Assembly: GCA_044238735.1 (NCBI GenBank)
Contig: JBIICS010000098.1
Span: 1-10,701, forward strand
Direction: 5' to 3'
Origin: JBIICS01 sp044238735
GTDB lineage: Bacteria > Bacteroidota > Bacteroidia > UBA4408
DNA: 10,701 nt
The notes under the pieces: generated by a model
What the model was told of the DNA's origin: nothing
What the model saw: only the letters and a program-made list of their open reading frames with translations
The model's database searches: none
Position numbers and translations under genes: made by a program
Shown: positions 1 to 6,435 of the stretch, one piece after another
Layout: every line of letters starts with the position of its first letter
Position numbering within the stretch: the stretch's first letter is position 1

Positions 1-36
1 GTAGTCGGTTCAAGACTCTAGGTGTTGTTTTCTAGT

Positions 37-1926
37 CTAGTTTTTAAATTTAATGATATTGCCCTCCAAATAAATTAACCCATCTTCAATCATTAATCTT
101 AAAGCCGATTCGATTTCTGCCTTTGGAGCATTTATTAATACTTGTAAATACTCGAAATTTAAATGAGGGTGTTCTTTGTATTTTAAAATTTCATTTCCTA
201 ATTCATTACTTCTCATTTTTCTTACTTTAGAAACGCACACATCACAAACTCCACAATCTTTTTGATAATCTTCGCCAAAATAATCCAGTAATAATTTTGT
301 TCGGCATATATTAGAAGAAGTAAGATAATAGATAACTTTTTCTATTCTTTCTCTGTATTCCTCTTTTCTTTGATAATATGCTTCTTTGCTTAGTCTTAAC
401 TCTTTTACATCCAATCGTCCTTCGCAAAAAGTTATATAGGGTAAATCGGATTGAGCTTGATAATAGATGATTTTATCTTTGCTTAATAAATTTAAATAAT
501 TGGTTATGGTTTTAGGACTTAAGTTAATTCTTCTTGCTAATTCGGTTTCCGAAATCTTTACAAAACCTTCAAATAAACCTCCGTAACTTCTCAGTAAAAG
601 TCGTATAAACGGATCCATTTTAGGATTTTGAGCCTGATAATTATAAAGGGTTCTATTATCTACGCTAAACATTAGTTTACTGGGCTGGAAAAAAGCCTCC
701 GAAAGAATTAAATGTCCTTGTTTTTCCAATATTTTAATACAGTTATAGGCTAAATAACCTTTTAAGTTGTATTGCATGCAAAAATCATTTAAATCAAACG
801 CATAGGTCTGATTCTGACCGGCCCCAATAGCCAGTTGAAGATAGTTTGAAAGGGCCTGATAAATGCGTTGTATTTCCTCCTTTGGAGGGAAATTAACCTC
901 AATACTATTTTTTAATTCTAAAATATCGTTATCGTTGTAATAGATTAGAGCATTTGATTTTTGCTCATCTCTACCCGCTCTTCCGGCTTCCTGAAAATAG
1001 GCTTCAAGAGAATCGGGAATTCCGGCGTGAATTACTAAGCGCACATCCGGTTTGTCTATTCCCATTCCAAAAGCATTGGTGGCTACCATACTTTTAACTT
1101 GATTGTCTATCCATATTTTTTGTGAATAACTTCTTTCTTCAGGTTTTAATCCAGCATGATAGAATGTTGCCGATATGCCCGTTTTTAATAGATTTTGAGC
1201 AATTTCTTCTGTTTGTTTACGGTTGCGCGTAAACACTATATTGCTTCCCTGCGATTTTTTTAAAACGGTTATTAAATCATTAATCTTATTTTCCGAGTAT
1301 CTAACATGATACCCCAGGTTACTTCTCTCAAATGATTTCTTTAATACATTTTTAGTTTTAAAATCGAGTTTCTCATGAATATCATCAACTACTTTATTTG
1401 TAGCAGTAGCTGTTAAGGCGATTACCGGAACGTTAGGGAATAATTCACGTAATTTTTTAAGCTCTAGATAGGGAGGTCTGAAATCATACCCCCATTGAGA
1501 TATACAGTGAGCCTCATCAACAGCTATTAATCCCACTTTCATTTTTTTTAAACGAGCCTGTGCAAGGTCGGTTAATAATCGTTCGGGCGACAAATACAAA
1601 AACTTCGTGTCCCCATATACACAATTATCAAACGCAATATCTATTTCTCTTTTGTTTAAAGAAGATGTAATGGCTAACGCTTTTATGCCTCTTTTGTTTA
1701 AATTCTCAACCTGATCTTTCATTAAAGCAATCAAGGGAGATATAACGATACATATCCCATTAAGATATAGAGCCGGAACCTGAAAGCAAATTGATTTTCC
1801 ACCCCCCGTTGGAAGTAATGCAAGGGTGTCATTACCGTTAATTACAGAGTTGATAATATCTTCCTGTAACGGACGAAATTGATTATATCCCCAATACTTT
1901 TTTAGTATGTTATGAATACTAAGCAC
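37..1926 (-). CDS. recQ: RecQ-family ATP-dependent DNA helicase with displaced zinc motif
   Basis: This is a 629-residue superfamily 2 DNA helicase of the RecQ family, expected to unwind DNA 3'->5' with ATP during recombination and repair in the cytoplasm. Visible helicase motifs are Walker A TGGGKS (residues 40-45), DEAH box (137-140), TATAT (172-176), FGMGIDKPDVR (286-296) and the arginine-finger motif QEAGRAGRD (312-320). A zinc motif C-x16-C-x2-C-x2-C sits at C541, C558, C561 and C564. About 190 residues, including a winged-helix-like stretch near 458-489, separate the helicase core from the zinc motif, whereas in E. coli RecQ they are nearly adjacent. After the zinc motif there is only a short winged-helix-like tail (573-627) and no HRDC domain. 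I accept the GTG start at 1924-1926: an in-frame stop lies 9 bp upstream, the nearby ATG (1928-1930) is out of frame and quickly stopped, and the N-terminus fits the family. It is the last gene of a three-gene minus-strand unit, 18 bp after the mutase stop, with no Shine-Dalgarno. Confidence 0.93.
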   Translation of the reverse strand: MLSIHNILKKYWGYNQFRPLQEDIINSVINGNDTLALLPTGGGKSICFQVPALYLNGICIVISPLIALMKDQVENLNKRGIKALAITSSLNKREIDIAFDNCVYGDTKFLYLSPERLLTDLAQARLKKMKVGLIAVDEAHCISQWGYDFRPPYLELKKLRELFPNVPVIALTATATNKVVDDIHEKLDFKTKNVLKKSFERSNLGYHVRYSENKINDLITVLKKSQGSNIVFTRNRKQTEEIAQNLLKTGISATFYHAGLKPEERSYSQKIWIDNQVKSMVATNAFGMGIDKPDVRLVIHAGIPDSLEAYFQEAGRAGRDEQKSNALIYYNDNDILELKNSIEVNFPPKEEIQRIYQALSNYLQLAIGAGQNQTYAFDLNDFCMQYNLKGYLAYNCIKILEKQGHLILSEAFFQPSKLMFSVDNRTLYNYQAQNPKMDPFIRLLLRSYGGLFEGFVKISETELARRINLSPKTITNYLNLLSKDKIIYYQAQSDLPYITFCEGRLDVKELRLSKEAYYQRKEEYRERIEKVIYYLTSSNICRTKLLLDYFGEDYQKDCGVCDVCVSKVRKMRSNELGNEILKYKEHPHLNFEYLQVLINAPKAEIESALRLMIEDGLIYLEGNIIKFKN

Positions 1927-1944
1927 ACATACTAATTAAAGTGA

Positions 1945-3522
1945 TTATACTTCAGGACGATATTCGCCAAACACATGGCGAAGGGTATCTGCAATTTCAC
2001 CTTTGGTAGCATAGGCCTCTACAGCTTCTAATATAAAAGGCATTAAATTGTCACTTCCTTTCGCTGCATCCTCCAGTTTTAAAAGACATGCTTTCACTTT
2101 ATCGTTATCGCGTTTTGCTTTTACCTTGTTAATTTTTTCAATCTGAACATTTCGAATGGAATCGTCAATCATTAATATTCCTTCTAGGGGTTCTTCTTCA
2201 ATCTGAAATTTGTTAACGCCTACAATTATTTTTTCACCCGTTTGTATATCAGTTTGATATTTATAGGCTGCTTTGGCAATTTCATTCTGCATATAGCCTT
2301 CTTCAATAGCACTAACAGCACCCCCCATGGCATCTATCTTGTTTATATATTCCCAGGCCTTAAACTCAATTTCATCTGTAAGCGCCTCAATAAAGTAAGA
2401 TCCTGCTAACGGATCTACAGTGTCCGCCGCACCACTCTCATAACCCAATATTTGCTGTGTTCGTAAAGCTATTCTGGCCGCTTCTTCTGTAGGTAAGGCT
2501 ATCGCCTCATCAAACCCATTGGTGTGTAAAGATTGAGTCCCCCCAAGAACAGCAGATAAAGCCTGAATGGTAACTCTGGTAATATTGTTTTGGGGTTGTT
2601 GTGCTGTTAAGGTAGAACCACCGGTTTGTGTATGGAAACGCAACATCATAGCCTTAGGATCTGTTGCCCCCAATTCCTTTGTGATTTTTGCCCACATTCT
2701 TCGTGCCGCCCTAAATTTGGCTACTTCTTCAAATAAATTATTGTGTGCATTAAAGAAAAAACTTAAACGCTTGGCAAATACATTTATATCTAAGCCCTTC
2801 TCTAAGGCTGCTTTTACATATGCTTTGCCATTACTTAGAGTAAATGCTAATTCCTGAACTGCATTTGCGCCGGCTTCTCTGATATGATAGCCACTTATCG
2901 AAATGGTATTCCATTTAGGTACTTCTTTGCTGCAATATTCAAATATGTCTGTAATTATTCGCATGCTTGGCTTGGGCGGATAAATATAAGTGCCTCGTGC
3001 AGCATATTCTTTTAAAATGTCGTTTTGAATAGTGCCACTAATTAGCTTAATATCTGCGCCTTGTTTTTTTGCAACCGCTATATACATGCATAAAAGTATG
3101 GATGCCGTACTGTTTATAGTCATAGAGGTAGACACTTTTTCAAGGTTTATTCCATCAAATAAAATTTCCATATCAGCCAATGAATCTATGGCTACACCAG
3201 ATTTTCCAACTTCTCCGTCACTCATTTCATGACTGCTGTCGTAGCCAATTTGAGTAGGCAAATCAAATGCAACAGATAATCCCGTTGTACCGTTTTCTAA
3301 AAGATATTTGTATCGTTTGTTAGATTCTTCTGCTGTTGAAAAACCCGCATACTGTCGCATCGTCCATAATTGTGTACGATACATAGTAGATTGAACCCCT
3401 CTGGTAAAAGGGAATGTACCGGGTGTTTCTTCTCCCTTGTTGGTTTGCGGATAGGTGGGTTTTATTTCAATACCCGAATCGGTTAAAAAATGGTCTTTTC
3501 TGTTTTTAATTTCCTTGCTCAT
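1945..3522 (-). CDS. Stand-alone methylmalonyl-CoA mutase catalytic chain (no B12 domain)
   Basis: This is a 525-residue acyl-CoA mutase large-subunit protein. The family uses adenosylcobalamin radicals to interconvert branched and linear acyl-CoAs, typically (R)-methylmalonyl-CoA and succinyl-CoA in propionate metabolism. The TIM-barrel catalytic domain is complete and well conserved: RQYAGF (56-61), GLSVAFDLPTQ (81-91), GTIQNDILKEY (163-173), SISGYH (208-213), QSLHTNGFDEAIALPT (330-345) and GVNKF (435-439). Aligning without gaps from memory to Propionibacterium MutB (Y89, Q197, R207, Y243, H244) gives Y58, Q166, R176, Y212 and H213. Tyr and Arg at the first and third of these mark methylmalonyl-CoA enzymes; isobutyryl-CoA mutases carry Phe and Gln there. 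The protein ends about where the catalytic domain ends, and no cobalamin-binding domain (DxHxxG) is present, so a separate B12-binding subunit is needed and is not in this window. It lies 5 bp after the upstream membrane-protein gene and 18 bp before recQ, which suggests one transcript. Family assignment is secure; the exact substrate is inferred. Confidence 0.93.
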   Translation of the reverse strand: MSKEIKNRKDHFLTDSGIEIKPTYPQTNKGEETPGTFPFTRGVQSTMYRTQLWTMRQYAGFSTAEESNKRYKYLLENGTTGLSVAFDLPTQIGYDSSHEMSDGEVGKSGVAIDSLADMEILFDGINLEKVSTSMTINSTASILLCMYIAVAKKQGADIKLISGTIQNDILKEYAARGTYIYPPKPSMRIITDIFEYCSKEVPKWNTISISGYHIREAGANAVQELAFTLSNGKAYVKAALEKGLDINVFAKRLSFFFNAHNNLFEEVAKFRAARRMWAKITKELGATDPKAMMLRFHTQTGGSTLTAQQPQNNITRVTIQALSAVLGGTQSLHTNGFDEAIALPTEEAARIALRTQQILGYESGAADTVDPLAGSYFIEALTDEIEFKAWEYINKIDAMGGAVSAIEEGYMQNEIAKAAYKYQTDIQTGEKIIVGVNKFQIEEEPLEGILMIDDSIRNVQIEKINKVKAKRDNDKVKACLLKLEDAAKGSDNLMPFILEAVEAYATKGEIADTLRHVFGEYRPEV

Positions 3523-3527
3523 AAGCG

Positions 3528-4052
3528 TTATTCAAATTTTGATTGGAATTCTTTTTTTAGAAAGTCAATGGCAAACTGACTGGGAACTTTATTTAAGTTT
3601 CCTATTAATTCGTAAATAACCCTTGCTAAATCTGCTCCTGAGTTATTCTCGTTTACTTTGCTTGCCGCTATGTTTATTATTTTAATTGTTTCTTCTTTAG
3701 CACTTTTGATAAGCTCCCAGGAGCCTGCACTTAAATACAATTGCATGGCTAAGTTGTGTTCGTATTCCGAACGAATGGCTTGTAAAAGTTCGCTCTGAAA
3801 ATACAAGGCACTAATTCCATTCTTATGAATTCGGGGTATTAAACTATAGGGTGATATTCTTTCTAATAGTAAAAGACTTCTTTCGTATGCCTGAATTCGC
3901 ATGGGAATAATCTCCTTATTTACAGATTGCTTTAATTCTACAATTTGCTTGCGTGCCTCATTGTCCATAAATTTTTTTAGGATAAAATAGGCAGTTATAA
4001 AAGTTATACCCGATGGTATAATGTATTTTAGAATATCTAAAAACGTTTCCAT
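3528..4052 (-). CDS. Small membrane-anchored protein of unknown function
   Basis: This is a 174-residue protein. One N-terminal hydrophobic helix (about residues 7-26) is followed by a basic and helical, possibly coiled-coil stretch (about 27-60), which suggests a membrane anchor with a cytoplasmic helical domain. The core contains two blocks I recall from a family of similar-sized Bacteroidota proteins: PMRIQAYERSLLLLERI (50-66) and EYEHNLAMQLYLSAGSW (96-112). I believe the family has been catalogued as DUF7935, but this is from memory and unverified. No enzymatic motif is visible. It is the first gene of the minus-strand unit: its stop lies 5 bp before the mutase start, so co-transcription is likely. 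The ATG start at 4050-4052 is the first possible one and gives the usual short N-terminus before the membrane helix. A role linked to the mutase is possible from position alone. Confidence 0.85.
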   Translation of the reverse strand: METFLDILKYIIPSGITFITAYFILKKFMDNEARKQIVELKQSVNKEIIPMRIQAYERSLLLLERISPYSLIPRIHKNGISALYFQSELLQAIRSEYEHNLAMQLYLSAGSWELIKSAKEETIKIINIAASKVNENNSGADLARVIYELIGNLNKVPSQFAIDFLKKEFQSKFE

Positions 4053-4128
4053 ATATTTGAATTTGTGCCTTAAATATCGCTTTAATTTTTAATAATTTAA
4101 AGCTTCATTTTTTGATTAATTATTAATT
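4053..4128. promoter_or_regulatory. Divergent intergenic promoter region
   Basis: This 76-bp, very AT-rich gap separates the start codons of the minus-strand membrane-protein unit and mnmH, so it should hold promoters in both directions. For mnmH two imperfect candidates fit the Bacteroidota pattern (-33 TTTG, -7 TANNTTTG). One is TTTG at 4062-4065, then 17 bp, then TAATTTTT at 4083-4090, one mismatch from consensus. The other is an exact TATATTTG at 4052-4059 that lacks a good -33 partner. I found no convincing element facing the minus strand. No ribosome binding site is visible. Confidence 0.35.
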
Positions 4129-5151
4129 ATGTCCTATAAGGCTAATGTCTATTCACTTGAAAACGCGTTAATTAGGTTTAATGAGGTTTTACTTATAGAT
4201 GCCAGGAGCGAAAGTGAATACAATAAGGCCCATATACCGGGTGCAATTAATATTCCTTTACTTAATAACGAACAGCGAAAATTAATAGGTACCTGCTACA
4301 AGCAAAAAGGTAAACAGGAGGCTGTTTTGTTGGGATTTAAGTTGGTAGGTCCGGATTTTTACCAAAAGGCTGAAAAAGCCCTTCAAATAGCCAGCGGTAG
4401 AGACGTTATAGTTTATTGCTGGAGAGGTGGAATGCGGAGTAATATAAGTGCTTGGATATACAAAATGTCAGGGCTTAATTCATTTGTTATAGACGGTGGT
4501 TATAAAAAATACAGACAATATGTATCAATCGTTTTTAATCAAAATTTTAATCTATACTTATTAACCGGATACACTGGATCTAATAAAACCAGTATTTTAA
4601 ATGAGCTCGAATCTATTGGGGAAAACGTTATTGATCTTGAAAAATTAGCTCACCACAGAGGTTCGGTTTATGGTTGTTTAGGTCTCGAAAATCAACCTAC
4701 TGTTGAGCATTTCGAAAATATACTGGCTACTGAATTACTTCGAAAAAAAGAAAAAAGGATTTGGATTGAAAGCGAAAATCGTGCAATTGGGAAAGTAGCT
4801 GTTCCCGAAGGTTTGTTCGCTCAAATGCAGTTAGCAAAGCAATTTGAAATTGATTACAGTAAAGAATCGCGTATTCGCCATATTTTAAATGAATATGGTA
4901 AATTTCCGGCATACCAATTAATTGATAAAACTAAAATGCTGGAAAAACGCCTGGGTAACCTCAGAATGAAGCAAGCTATTGCAGCTATTGAATCGAATGA
5001 TTTATATAATTGGATATCTATTGTTTTAGAATACTATGATAAATCGTATTTGTTCTGGAAAAATAGCAGAAGTAATAATAACTTAACTATTATAAAGGCC
5101 GATGGTTTTTCGCCTTTTCAAATTGCATTAAAATTAAAAGATGAGTATTAG
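4129..5151 (+). CDS. mnmH: tRNA 2-selenouridine synthase MnmH (SelU/YbbB)
   Basis: This 340-residue enzyme replaces the sulfur of 2-thiouridine at tRNA wobble position 34 with selenium, via a geranylated intermediate, using selenophosphate. An N-terminal rhodanese domain (about 1-130) carries the catalytic loop YCWRGGMRS with C97, the same position as the essential Cys of E. coli SelU. A P-loop domain follows: Walker A-like GYTGSNKT (147-154), then the family blocks GLENQPTVEHFEN (185-197), IWIESENRAIG (211-221) and YYDKSYLFW (302-310). The length is typical. One oddity is that the Walker A has Asn152 where the consensus GxTGxGKT has Gly. The stop codon overlaps the start of selD by 11 bp, indicating translational coupling with the gene that makes its selenium donor. 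The ATG start is preceded by AT-rich sequence without a Shine-Dalgarno. Identity is secure. Confidence 0.95.
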   Translation: MSYKANVYSLENALIRFNEVLLIDARSESEYNKAHIPGAINIPLLNNEQRKLIGTCYKQKGKQEAVLLGFKLVGPDFYQKAEKALQIASGRDVIVYCWRGGMRSNISAWIYKMSGLNSFVIDGGYKKYRQYVSIVFNQNFNLYLLTGYTGSNKTSILNELESIGENVIDLEKLAHHRGSVYGCLGLENQPTVEHFENILATELLRKKEKRIWIESENRAIGKVAVPEGLFAQMQLAKQFEIDYSKESRIRHILNEYGKFPAYQLIDKTKMLEKRLGNLRMKQAIAAIESNDLYNWISIVLEYYDKSYLFWKNSRSNNNLTIIKADGFSPFQIALKLKDEY

Positions 5152-6172
5152 GTTAACAGAATATAGTAAAGGATCGGGTTGTGGTTGCAAGATAGATAGT
5201 GCCTTGCTAAGCCAAATTATCAGCGATTTAGAATTAGGTTTCAACAATGATGTTAAAACGGGAATTAATGAAGATGCTTCTGTTCTTAAAATTAATGATG
5301 ATTTATTTTTAATTACTTCAACCGATTTTTTTACTCCTATAGTAAATCACCCATTGGATTTCGGGTCAATTGCCGCTGCTAACGCTTTAAGTGATATATA
5401 CGCAATGGGCGCAACACCCTCTATGGCGCTTTCTATTTTAGGTTGGCCGGTAAGTAAAATTAGCGTAGATCACGCTAAAGATGTATTAAAGGGAGCCGAT
5501 AATGTTTGTGCCAGAGCCAATATAAATATATTGGGAGGCCATTCCATCGAAACGCCCGAACCCTTTTTTGGTTTGGTAGTTAATGGTTTTGCAACCGCCA
5601 GTCAGTTAAAACTTAATTCTGGCGCAAAACCCGGTGATTTAATTTATTTAACAAAACCTATTGGTTCTGGGATATTAGCCGCAGCTCTTAAACGCGATTT
5701 ACTCGATAGTGATTTAAATTTGCATTTGGTAAAGAATCTTTCTCGTTTAAATTCTTTTGGTAGTATTGCCGGTAATATGGAGGGTGTATCAGCAATGACT
5801 GATGTTACCGGCTTTGGTTTAATTGGACATCTTAACGAGGTTTGTTTGTCTTCGGCTGTGGGAGCGGTTATTAACTACAACAAAATTAAGTTCTTAAATG
5901 GTGTAGAGGACTTTATGAAACAATTAATTTATCCCGAAATTACGACCAGAAACTATAATAATTATAGAGATTGCTTTTTTGGTTTTAAAGATATAGACCT
6001 TCTAACGCTATGCGATCCTCAAACAAGTGGCGGGCTTCTGATCTTTGTAAATCCTTTAATTGAAAAAGAATTTGAAAAAGCAATGATTGGTAATGGGTTA
6101 TCTGCTTTTACCACGCCTATTGGATATGTTAATTCAGATCCTTTGCAGCGAATAGAAATTATTTATGATTAA
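5141..6172 (+). CDS. selD: Selenide, water dikinase (selenophosphate synthetase)
   Basis: This 343-residue enzyme makes selenophosphate from selenide and ATP (products AMP and phosphate) in the cytoplasm. The N-terminal catalytic segment GSGCGCK (11-17) places C14, C16 and K17 where E. coli SelD has C17, C19 and K20, so this is the cysteine form rather than the selenocysteine form. Other family blocks are EDAS with D45, STDFFTPIV (60-68), ANALSDIYAMGATP (80-93), GGHSIETPEP (132-141), DVTGFGLIGHL (221-231) and CDPQTSGGLL (291-300). These cover the ATP- and metal-binding aspartates, and the length is normal. The ATG at 5141 lies inside the end of mnmH, giving an 11-bp overlap. The start is fixed by the short N-terminus before the conserved LTEYSKGSGCGC segment. 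With mnmH it forms a complete tRNA-selenation pair; no selenocysteine-insertion gene is visible in this window. Confidence 0.97.
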   Translation: MSIRLTEYSKGSGCGCKIDSALLSQIISDLELGFNNDVKTGINEDASVLKINDDLFLITSTDFFTPIVNHPLDFGSIAAANALSDIYAMGATPSMALSILGWPVSKISVDHAKDVLKGADNVCARANINILGGHSIETPEPFFGLVVNGFATASQLKLNSGAKPGDLIYLTKPIGSGILAAALKRDLLDSDLNLHLVKNLSRLNSFGSIAGNMEGVSAMTDVTGFGLIGHLNEVCLSSAVGAVINYNKIKFLNGVEDFMKQLIYPEITTRNYNNYRDCFFGFKDIDLLTLCDPQTSGGLLIFVNPLIEKEFEKAMIGNGLSAFTTPIGYVNSDPLQRIEIIYD

Positions 6173-6310
6173 TAACCCGTTTGTATTTTTAGTAATCCAA
6201 ATTTCGGAACATAATTTTTTCAATTAGCCCCACCTTAGGGAGTTAAATTTTATTTAAATTCTTATTCTTAAAGTCATAAAAAAGGCTTGAATGCTGGTTT
6301 TAAATTAACA

Positions 6311-6334
6311 GTCCATTATTTTTAGTTTATGGAC
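6311..6334. repeat. Short dyad GTCCAT-N12-ATGGAC
   Basis: A perfect 6-bp inverted repeat, GTCCAT (6311-6316) and ATGGAC (6329-6334), encloses a 12-base T-rich spacer, about 140 bp after the selD stop and 100 bp before the receptor start. It could be an operator or part of a weak terminator, but there is no T-run after it and the stem is short. Chance occurrence in AT-rich sequence is possible. Confidence 0.4.
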
Positions 6335-6355
6335 AAATATTATTTGGATTATTTA

Positions 6356-6374
6356 ACAATTCATTTAAAATTGT
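6356..6374. repeat. Short AT-rich dyad ACAATT-N7-AATTGT
   Basis: A second perfect 6-bp inverted repeat (6356-6361 and 6369-6374, spacer of 7 bases) lies about 37 bp upstream of the candidate -7 element of the receptor gene. Its position would suit a regulator-binding site, but a palindrome of this base composition is easily found by chance. Confidence 0.3.
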
Positions 6375-6410
6375 GTTGATTATATGGCAAATTAACTCAG
6401 AAAAGACCTT

Positions 6411-6418
6411 TACTTTTG
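6411..6418 (+). promoter_or_regulatory. Candidate -7 promoter element of the receptor gene
   Basis: TACTTTTG matches the Bacteroidota -7 consensus TANNTTTG exactly and lies 17 bp upstream of the ATG at 6436, which would give a very short leader. No clear TTTG is found at the usual -33 spacing. Its position supports starting the receptor at 6436, because the longer frame from 6373 would place the promoter inside the coding region. Confidence 0.4.
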
Positions 6419-6435
6419 ACCTTTCTATAATATTT

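Noticed and set aside
1..36. A GGTTCAA motif (7-13) resembling the T-loop of a tRNA, plus a 4-bp AGTC/GACT stem around it.
   Set aside because: Placed as a T-arm, the stem bases do not pair well, and the sequence after it gives no plausible acceptor end. It is only 36 bases of non-coding sequence after the recQ stop.
2567..2857. Open frame on the plus strand opposite the mutase gene, with similar ones at 3032-3232, 4727-4912, 6327-6542 and 8531-8719.
   Set aside because: Each lies mostly within a well-supported conserved gene in another frame or on the other strand and shows no recognisable protein features of its own.
5174..5191. Possible selenocysteine codon in the SelD active site.
   Set aside because: The active-site residues are encoded as ordinary cysteine codons and the frame has no internal TGA.
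6373..6435. Extended N-terminus of the receptor from a GTG at 6373.
   Set aside because: The added 21 residues would sit in front of a good signal peptide, and the -7 promoter match falls inside them; the ATG at 6436 is better.
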